NCBI GenBank assembly: GCA_016297005.1
Contig: JAEDHK010000021.1
Span: 1 to 5,447, forward strand
Origin: Clostridia bacterium
GTDB taxonomy: Bacteria; Bacillota; Clostridia; Christensenellales; DTU072
Direction: 5' to 3'
DNA length: 5,447 nucleotides
The notes under the pieces are model-generated. The model ran no database searches, was not told where the DNA came from, and worked only from the letters and a program-made list of their open reading frames with translations. Shown piece by piece: positions 1-5,447 of this stretch. Each line of letters starts with the position of its first letter. Within the stretch, counting starts at the first letter, position 1. The position numbers and the translations under genes were made by a program.

Positions 1-669
1 GAAGATAAATATTCGGGCTTTGAAACGGCGGAAGAATACCTTTCGGGCAGAGTGGTGGATAAGTTACAGATGGCGGAGCGTTACAAACAGGACTTTCCCG
101 ACCTTATCGACTACGACAAGAACGTTGCCGCGTTGAAAGAAGTGCAACCCGCGCCCATCAAGGCGTCGGACATAGCGGTGAGAATCGGCACGAGCTGGAT
201 AGATAAGGAGATATACAAAGAATTTTTCTGTCAGCTCATCGATATGCCGTACTATATGCGGGACGGAATCGAACTTTATTACAACAAACACGATTCGAGT
301 TGGCGCGTTGACCGCACGACGAGTTATGCGAGAAATTACCGCTCGATGAAGATAACGAACGTTTACGGCACTTCCCGCGCAAATGCTTACAGGCTATTCG
401 AGGACTGTCTGAATCAGAGGTTTACGCAGATTTACGATACGGTTTTAGACGAGGACGGCAGAGAAAAGCGCGTACTCAATCAGTCGGAAACGGTAGCGGC
501 GAGGGAGAAACAGAACAAAATCAAGGAAGCGTTCAAGGATTGGATATTCGCAAGTCCCGGTCGGCGCGATGAGTTGGAAGCGATCTACAACAGACTGTTC
601 AACCAAATCAGACTGCCGAAATACGACGGGGGCTATCTGAAATTCCCCGAAATGAACCCGGCTATCGAA
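1..669 (+). other. Pre-helicase region of the giant protein
   Basis: Residues 1-223 resemble the region that in Firmicutes mobile-element methylase-helicase proteins links the methyltransferase to the helicase. Recognisable family landmarks are YLSGRVVDKL near residue 14, VQPAPIKASDIAVRIGTSWI (about 47-66), NVYGTSRANAYRLFEDCLNQ (about 120-139), IYDTVLDEDGREKRVLNQSE (about 144-163), DWIFASPGRRDELEAIYNRL (about 180-199) and KYDGGYLKFPEMNPAIELR ending at the helicase boundary. No catalytic motif of its own is visible, and no NPPY-type methyltransferase motif is present, so any methyltransferase must lie upstream. The assignment rests on recalled family resemblance; the biochemical role of this region is unknown. 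Confidence 0.8.
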
Positions 670-3600
670 CTGCGCCCGCACCAAAAAGACGCGGTACACC
701 GCATTATCACGAGCGGAAATACGCTTTTGCACCATATCGTGGGTAGCGGAAAAACGTTTACGATCTGCGCGGCTTGTATGAAGTTAAGACAATACGGGCT
801 TGCGAAAAAGCCGATGATTGCCGTACCGAACCACTTGGTACAGCAATGGGCAAATCAATTCAGACTTCTGTATCCGACGGCGAAACTCCTGATTGCAACC
901 AAAGACGACTTGGATAAAGACCACAGAGAACAATTCGTTTCCAAAGTGGCGATGGGCGATTGGGACGCAGTCATCATTGCGCAGAGCAGTTTTGCGAAAA
1001 TCAACGTTTCTTCCGAGCGGCAGATACGAAAGATTCAGGAAGAAATCGAATCGATCGAACGCAGTATCGAAATGCAGTGGGAGAACAGCAACTCTCCGTC
1101 AGGTTCTGTAAAGAACTTGGAGCGTATCAAGAAAAACCGTGAAGCGCAACTCAAAAAGCTACTCGACGAATCGAAGAAAGACAACGTGCTTATCTTTGAG
1201 AAACTCGGCGTTGATTATCTCTTTGTGGACGAAGCGGACGCGTATAAAAACCTGTTCCTGTTTACGAAGATGAACAACGTAGCGGGTATTTCCAACGCCG
1301 CCAGCGCGAGAGCGAGCGATCTGCAACTCAAAATCGAATACATCAACGAACTGCACGGCGGCGACAAAGGCGTAGTGTTTGCGACGGGAACGCCCATATC
1401 GAACAGTATGACGGAAATGTTCACGATGCAGACGTATCTGCAAAAGCAAACGCTTGAACGGCTCGGTATCAACTACTTCGACGCGTGGGCGGCTGACTTC
1501 GGCGAAACGGTAACGGCGCTTGAACTTGCGCCGTCGGGCAAAGGGTACAGGGCAAGAACGAGATTTGCAAAATTCACGAACCTGCCCGAACTTTTAACGC
1601 TGTACCACTCGTTTGCGGACGTGAAAACGGACGTAAAACTCGAAGTGCCGGAAGCAGAGCGGAAAGTCGTAACGATAAAGCCGACGGATACGGTTATCGA
1701 ACTGACGGAACAGATTGCCGAGCGCGCCGACAGAATATACGGCGGCGGTGTCGATCCGCATATCGACAATATGCTCAAAGTCACGGGCGACGGCAAGAAA
1801 CTCGCCCTCGATCCGAGATGTATCGATCCGATGATGGCGGACGAGAACGACAGCAAACTCAACTATTGCGCGGAGAACGTGTTTGAGGAGTGGCAAAGCT
1901 CTGCGGAAATCAAAGGCACGCAACTTGTATTCTGTGATTTGTCCACGCCGAAGAAAGCATATTCCGATTACGAATACGGCAAGGACTTCGACGCCTACAA
2001 CGACTTAAAGCACAAGCTCGTAGAGCGCGGAATCCCCGAAGAACAGATTGCCTTTATCCACGACGCGAACACGGACAAGCAAAAGCAAGACCTTTTCGAT
2101 AAGGTAAACGCAGGCACAATCCGCGTTCTTATCGGCAGCACCGAGAAGTGCGGCGCGGGAACGAACGTACAAAAGCGGCTCGTGGCTCTGCATCATTTGG
2201 ACGCGCCTTACCGTCCGCGCGACTTTACGCAACGCGACGGGCGCGGTATCAGGCAAGGCAATATGAATAAGAGCGTCCGCATTTACACCTACGCGACGGA
2301 GCGTACCTTCGACAGCTATTCCTATCAGATTCTCGAAAACAAACAGCGTTTCATTTCGCAGATTGAAAAGGGAGATATGACGGTGAGAGAAGCCGACGAC
2401 ATCGACGAAACAACTTTGTCGTATGCCGAAATCAAGGCAATCACTTCGGCAAACCCGAAGATTAAGCGAAAAATGGAACTCGATATGGAAATGGCAAGAT
2501 TGCGCGATTTAGAGAGCCGATACAAAAAAGAGTTGTACGCATTGCAGGACAAAATCCGCAAAGAGTTTCCCGAACAGATCCAAAGACAGGAACTGTATCT
2601 TGAAAGGGTACAAAAAGACGTCGAACTGATCCGGGCGAACTACAAGCCCGATACGTTTGAGATAAACGTCGGCGGAACGGTGTATTCGGAAAGCGTGGAA
2701 AACGGAAAAAAGAACGGCGGACTTGCCCTTATGGACGCATTGTTCCATAACAAGACGGATACGGTCGTGGCGGAGTATTGCGGTTTCAAAATCAGTCTGA
2801 ACCCGTTGGAACTTTTAACGAACGAGCGCAGCATAACGCTTTCGGGCGCAGGACAGTACCGAATGGACATCGGCGAAAGCGCAAGCGGAAATCTGACGCG
2901 TTTGGAGAACTTCGTAAAAGAGTTTGCGGAGCGAGAGGAAAGAGCGGTAAAGCGTTTGGAAGCCACAAAAGCCGATTTTGAAGTAGCCAAAGAGCAGGTA
3001 ACCGTGCCGTTCGAGCATAAAGAGAAGATTATACTGCTCAATGAGGAACTTTCCGAGCTTAACGCCGAACTTGACCTGAACAAGCGCGACGAGGTGGTTA
3101 TCGACGACGGAGAAGAAAACGAACAAGCGGAAACGGGCGATAATTATACGGCGTTGCCGCAAATACGGGAACAGCCGACCGCTCCCGCAAAGAAAATCAA
3201 AAAAAGGAGAGCAAAAATGACAGAAAGCCTTTATAGGCAATACAAGCAAATAGAAAATCAGAACCCCGAATCGCTCGTGTTCTCCGTAAAGAACGGAGAG
3301 TACACCTGTTTCGGTAAAACGGCGGAAGAAATCATCGTTCTTTCGGATATGTCGCCCGATTATTTCAAGGCGGAAAACGGAGAAGTCAAAATGCTGACGA
3401 TCAGCGAAAAAGACTTTCAGGACTTTGCGAACGTTCTTACGGACGCAGGGTTTAAGATTTCGCTTTTCGACGAACCGGAAGAAGAAAAAGCGTTTATCGA
3501 CGAAACCGACAAAGTCGCGGAAATGCAGGTGGATTTACTTCCCGATTATACCGTAACGGGCGAACAAATGCACGAATACGGTTACACTTGGGACGGTATG

Positions 3601-5447
3601 CTGCCCGTAAGAGTCAGAACGGCGAGAGTATTATACGCCGCAGGCGTGGAACTCCATAAACTCAATCGAAACGATACCGACAGTTTGGTAGAGGACGATA
3701 AGTTTGAAGATACGGACAGTCTTTACGGGGTGGAAAAACCTGATTGGGAAGAATTTATTTCTTCCGAAAAAGGCAAAGCGTATCTGACCGCTTGGCGTAG
3801 CGTTGTGGAAAGCGCAGGCGTCGTTATCAATGAAGAGATGAGTTATGTGGACGCAGGATATGCCGATCCGATCTCCGACCGTTTTTACGAGGAACGAAAA
3901 GCAATCGAAAAAGCGTTGCACGGGGAGCTTGCGCCGAGCGAAGAAGCAAAACCGTTTATCAAGCCTTTGCTTGAAAACTATCACAAGCGTTTTCCTCTCG
4001 ACCTTCTTTACGAACACTATGGTTGGGATAATGACAGCGTTTATACCGCATTGGCGGAGAATATCAGCGATCCGGTATTGAACGAATATGCCGTCGATAC
4101 CGTAAACGACATCAATTTCGACGAGTTTATGGACGAAAAGCTGGAAGAAATCCATTGGCTAAGTAGGCTCGGCGACGAGGAAGATAAGTTTGAAGATATT
4201 GTCTGCGACTTAAAGCCTGAGTTCGAGGATTCGTATTTCAACAAGAGCGACGAGAATTATCCGTATGACGAATGGTATGACGATTTTGCAGAAGAAAAAC
4301 TCAAACCGTATCTCGAAGAAAAGTTGCAAAAGTCTGGCTATAAGCCGATAAACGGCATATTACAAGAGGAATCGCAAAGCTATTCGGAACGCGTGAGGGA
4401 AAGCGTGGAAAAGGAATTCGACGAGTTCAAGGCGAGCGTTACGGCAAAGCCTGCCGAAGATATTTTCTATCACAATTACGAGATTCACGTTAAGACAGAG
4501 CTTATGGAAACAATCGAATCTTACGATTTCGACGAAGAATATTTCCGCGCTCTGTATGAAGAAGTCGATCACGGCGGCATACTGCAAAACCTCTACGACG
4601 ATTTCATCGGCTCGGAATATGCGAGCGTGAACACGGGCGAAGATACGGTAGATTTTATTCGCGGGTACTGCGACCATTATCATTCCGACGTGATAAGCGA
4701 GTTTCTCGCAAAGGACAATACCGTTTACTTCGGTAAAGACGAGGAAGATACGGCGTTCTATTATTTCAAAGATAAGTTGAGCGTAGATACGCTTGCAAGG
4801 ATTCAGGAACAGGCAGACGAGTATATCGTTGCCGCGCCCGTTTGCTATATGGCAACGGACTCTCTTGAAGAAAAGAACGTCACGTTTTTGAAACTTGAAA
4901 GGGATATTGACGAACCCGAATTGAACTTGGGCGATGACGCGGCAAGGTTTGCAATGAAAGCGGCGTATAACCGAAAGCTTCCTCTCGAAGCGACGGGGAT
5001 AAACCGAAATTGCAGATTGGACGTCGAAAAGGGTATCGGCGAAAATTTCGACGGGTTGCACCTGAACACCGACTTTATCAAAGACCTGTTTGCCCTTTAC
5101 GGCGAAGAGCGTATGAATTACGTTCTTGCAAACACCGTGCAAGAGTTGGACTATGACGGCAGATTCAGCCCGGACAATAAAGCGTGGGCAAAAACATTTA
5201 CCGTGAATAACAGTAAAGATGACCGCAGGCTATTTACCGTTCAGTCGCACCCTGCGGTAGTGGACGGGTTTATCTCGTCCTATCGCAAATATGTAAAAAC
5301 GTTCAAAGAACAATTAGACAAGGAGGACAAAGAAGAATTGGACAATCAAAACACGCAGGACTACACGAAAGTAACCGCAAGGGGCGATAAGGTAGTCAAT
5401 ATGAAAAAGGACGGCAATGGCAGAGAGATTGCCATTATCGACCGAAC
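1..5447 (+). CDS. Giant mobile-element helicase fused to MutS-I-like, DUF3848-like and DUF3849-like modules (partial at both ends)
   Basis: Reading frame +1 has no stop codon in the entire window, giving 1815 consecutive codons. It is partial at both ends. The first in-frame ATG (base 70) has no ribosome binding site, and residues before it (YLSGRVVDKL) already match the family, so the true start is upstream. Seen in order: a pre-helicase region, a full set of SF2/SNF2-like helicase motifs (residues 224-790), coiled coils (about 820-1035), a MutS domain I-like module (about 1076-1158), a WDGMLP module (about 1180-1252), an acidic region, a DUF3848-like domain (about 1465-1568) and a DUF3849-like domain (about 1654-1765). 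Known relatives are very large proteins of conjugative elements and phages, usually with an N-terminal N6-adenine methyltransferase, which would lie upstream here. The helicase part is expected to be an ATP-driven DNA translocase in the cytoplasm. Codon style looks the same along the whole length, so the parts do not look like a recent mosaic. The role in conjugation, replication or anti-restriction is inference. Confidence 0.96.
670..2370 (+). other. SF2/SNF2-like DEAD helicase core
   Basis: Both RecA-like halves are present. Lobe 1 has an entry motif RPHQ (225-228), Walker A VGSGKT (247-252), motif Ia PNHLVQQW (276-283), DAVIIAQSSF (322-331), Walker B VDEAD followed by AYKN (409-417), and motif III ATGTPISNS (461-469). 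A charged coiled-coil insertion (about 338-393) separates motif Ib from the DEAD box. The family signature FGETVTALELAPSGKGY follows near residue 500. Lobe 2 has TQLVFCDLSTP (640-650), IAFIHDANTD (683-692), motif V GAGTN (718-722) and motif VI QRDGRGIRQGN (744-754), which supplies the arginine finger candidates. All ATPase residues expected for activity are intact. Relatives usually carry DEAH followed by NYKN; here the box is DEAD-AYKN. By family this is an ATP-dependent DNA translocase or helicase; substrate and polarity cannot be read from sequence. Confidence 0.95.
2371..3105 (+). other. Post-helicase coiled-coil region
   Basis: Residues 791-1035 follow the FISQI segment that closes the helicase. 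The family landmark DDIDETTLSYAEIKAITSAN (799-818) is present. Residues about 821-883 form a heptad-like charged helix (KRKMELDMEMARLRDLESRY and onward), then a small globular segment (about 886-960, containing FEINVGGTVYSESVENGKK and later GFKISLNPLELLTNERSITL), then a second coiled coil (about 965-1028, rich in E and K, ending near ELSELNAELDLNKRD). Mobile-element relatives have the same order: coiled coil, an ExxxxGGxxF/Y-like beta segment, then a coiled coil with a GNxxRxEN motif, seen here as GNLTRLEN (963-970). The coiled coils probably drive self-association or dock a partner; that is inference. Confidence 0.75.
3205..3219 (+). promoter_or_regulatory. In-frame internal ribosome binding site and ATG
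   Basis: AGGAG at 3205-3209 is followed by a 7-base spacer (AGCAAAA) and ATG at 3217-3219, in the same frame as the giant ORF. Spacing and sequence are close to ideal for Firmicutes initiation. The ATG (Met1073) lies exactly at the boundary between the helicase coiled-coil part and the MutS-like module. It could start a separately translated C-terminal protein, or be the relic of a gene that was once separate. The alternative is coincidence: the stretch encodes the basic linker KKIKKRRAK, and Lys/Arg codons such as AAA AGG AGA produce purine-rich sequence anyway. No upstream in-frame stop exists, so the giant fusion is expected to be made regardless. Confidence 0.5.
3217..3477 (+). other. Degenerate MutS domain I-like module
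   Basis: Residues about 1073-1159 begin MTESLYRQYKQIENQNPESL, then LVFSVKNGEYTCFGKTAEEI, and end with a segment DFANVLTDAGFKISLFDEP. This follows the layout of MutS domain I: xxQYxxIKxxxPDAIxxFRxGDFYExFxEDA at the start and YIxKLIxKGYKVAIxEQ at the end. The middle of the MutS domain is shortened. The mismatch-reading Phe-x-Glu of MutS (in GDFYE) aligns with GEYTC here, so both key residues appear replaced. MutS-I-like domains do occur in Firmicutes mobile-element proteins outside true mismatch repair. No MutS ATPase or clamp domains follow, so this is not a MutS protein. A structural or nucleic-acid-binding role is possible; mismatch binding is unlikely. Confidence 0.65.
3538..3756 (+). other. 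WDGMLP...GVEKPDW module
   Basis: Residues about 1180-1252 contain MHEYGYTWDGMLPV (1190-1203), then RTARVLYAAGVELHKLNRND, an acidic turn VEDDKFEDTDS, and LYGVEKPDWEEF (1241-1252). I recall a similar small module (GYxxDGMLPLxxxxALEL, LYxDxTEG, FGVExxDW) repeated in large proteins of Firmicutes conjugative elements, but I cannot give it a secure family name. It has no visible catalytic motif. Its position between the MutS-like module and the acidic region fits an accessory module in a multidomain protein. Confidence 0.5.
3691..4198 (+). repeat. Short direct repeat encoding (E)DKFED
   Basis: The 16-mer gataagtttgaagata occurs at 3697-3712 and again at 4183-4198, in the same frame. Including the preceding gagga(c/a), the match is 22 bases with one mismatch (3691-3712 and 4177-4198). 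Both copies encode DKFED in acidic surroundings. The conserved codon choice hints at a small duplication or a repeated acidic module, but the flanking protein sequences do not align well by eye, so chance in a low-complexity acidic context remains possible. Confidence 0.45.
3757..4380 (+). other. Highly acidic region, no family recognised
   Basis: Residues about 1253-1460 show no domain I can name. The stretch is rich in Asp, Glu, Tyr, Phe and Trp. In residues 1381-1460 I count 24 acidic and 9 basic residues, a net charge near -15. Local landmarks are FPLDLLYEHYGWDNDSVYTA (about 1331-1350), NDINFDEFMDEKLEEIHWL (about 1369-1387) and YPYDEWYDDFAEEKLKPYL (about 1420-1438). Predicted by eye to be largely helical with aromatic-acidic patches rather than disordered. 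Acidic surfaces on mobile-element proteins sometimes mimic DNA, as in ArdA and Ocr, but no similarity to those proteins is visible; this is only a charge-based suggestion. Confidence 0.5.
4393..4704 (+). other. DUF3848-like domain
   Basis: Residues about 1465-1568 fit the pattern I recall for DUF3848: a helix with EFDEFKASVTAKPAEDIFYH (1472-1491), then NYEIHVKTELMETIESYDF (1492-1510), a short helix EEYFRALYEE, then GGILQNLYDDFIGSEYA and a last helix around DTVDFIRGYCDHYHSD. In DUF3848 the equivalent features are a PPEEIxxxAYExxxxEDIxxxxE helix pair, an ALLxSxxPLxxxYxxF segment and a terminal RDCIExxA helix. DUF3848 is a Firmicutes mobile-element domain of unknown function that often sits next to DUF3849, as it does here, which supports the call. 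It may be a divergent member; no active-site residues are known. Confidence 0.6.
4960..5295 (+). other. DUF3849-like domain
   Basis: Residues about 1654-1765 match DUF3849 well. Visible family landmarks are AAYNRKLPLEATGINRNCRL (1654-1673), IGENFDGLHLNTDFIKDLFA (1679-1698), ERMNYVLANTVQELDYDGRF (1703-1722), SPDNKAWAKTF (1723-1733) and FTVQSHPAVVDGFISSYRK (1745-1763). The pairs VLANTVQ with DYDGRFSxxNKAWAKT and SHPAVxDGF are strongly characteristic as I recall them. DUF3849 has no established function and is found mainly in large proteins of Firmicutes conjugative elements, often beside DUF3848. This is the clearest assignment in the C-terminal half and the main support for a mobile-element origin. 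Confidence 0.8.
5296..5447 (+). other. Linker and start of a further C-terminal segment, cut by the window end
   Basis: Residues about 1766-1815 begin with a charged helix (KTFKEQLDKEDKEELDNQ) that looks like a linker, followed by YTKVTARGDKVVNMKKDGNG and REIAIIDR, which reads like a short beta-hairpin start (two predicted strands). The frame is still open at the last base, so the protein continues downstream. The nature of the next domain cannot be determined from what is present. Confidence 0.5.

Noticed and set aside
70..72. First in-frame ATG as the start of the gene
   Set aside because: No ribosome binding site precedes it, and the residues before it (YLSGRVVDKL) already match the family, so translation begins upstream of the window.
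893..1142. Two short overlapping plus-strand open frames in other frames
   Set aside because: They overlap the helicase core between motif Ia and the DEAD box, where the +1 frame encodes clear family sequence. Neither has a recognisable product.
2371..2378. GGGAG shortly before the ATG at about 2377 as an internal start
   Set aside because: The spacer is only about two bases, too short for efficient initiation, and the site lies inside the conserved post-helicase segment rather than at a domain boundary.
3631..4155. A 174-residue open frame on the minus strand
   Set aside because: Antisense to the acidic part of the plus-strand gene. GAA and GAC codons read backwards as TTC and GTC, giving the F/V-rich translation. 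No motif or domain supports it.
4360..5142. A 260-residue open frame on the minus strand
   Set aside because: It lies wholly antisense to the DUF3848/DUF3849-like part of the giant gene. Its translation looks like low-information antisense protein (rich in F, V, R, I), with no recognisable motif. It is explained by the codon bias of the plus-strand gene.
5320..5340. AAGGAGG at 5320-5326 as a second internal ribosome binding site
   Set aside because: The match to the anti-Shine-Dalgarno is strong, but the only nearby candidate start is TTG at 5338 with an 11-base spacer, there is no close ATG, and it lies in a Lys/Glu/Asp-rich linker that produces such sequence by codon content.
3217..5447. 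A true MutS mismatch-repair gene starting at 3217
   Set aside because: Only a domain I-like segment is present; the connector, lever, clamp and ATPase domains of MutS are absent and are replaced by mobile-element modules.

Overview
The whole window lies inside one reading frame. Frame +1 is open from base 1 to base 5447 with no stop, and it enters and leaves without a start or stop codon. The window is therefore an internal piece (1815 complete codons) of a giant multidomain protein gene. No other gene, RNA gene, insertion sequence, CRISPR array or intergenic gap is visible. Longer open stretches in other frames, mainly on the minus strand, are shadows of this gene.

Layout (window residue n ends at base 3n). 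Residues 1-223 are a family-specific region that in relatives sits between an N-terminal DNA methyltransferase and the helicase. Residues 224-790 are an SF2/SNF2-like helicase core with a Walker A (VGSGKT), a DEAD box, TGTP, GAGTN and QRDGRGIRQGN. Residues 790-1035 are a post-helicase region of two coiled coils flanking a small globular segment. A short acidic then basic linker (1034-1072) leads to Met1073. From there on the character changes: a degenerate MutS domain I-like module (about 1076-1158), a WDGMLP...GVEKPDW module (about 1180-1252), a very acidic stretch (about 1253-1460), a DUF3848-like domain (about 1465-1568), a DUF3849-like domain (about 1654-1765), and the beginning of another segment that runs off the window.

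The helicase half resembles the methylase-helicase giants found in integrative conjugative elements, large plasmids and phages of Clostridia-type Firmicutes, distantly like phage P1 DarB. DUF3848, DUF3849 and MutS-I-like modules are also typical of mobile-element proteins from that group. The sensible setting is an accessory element of an uncultivated gut-type Clostridia relative. This host call rests on recalled family resemblance and on the codon style (many GCG, ACG, TCG, GAA and AAA codons), not on a database search.

The most interesting point is the junction at base 3217. A near-ideal ribosome binding site (AGGAG, 7-nt spacer, ATG) lies in frame exactly where the helicase part ends and the MutS-like part begins. 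Either two formerly separate genes have fused, or the gene makes both a giant protein and a separate C-terminal product by internal initiation. A working hypothesis is that the protein acts on element DNA during entry or replication, with the acidic and DUF modules as accessory or anti-defence parts. The sequence alone does not prove this.
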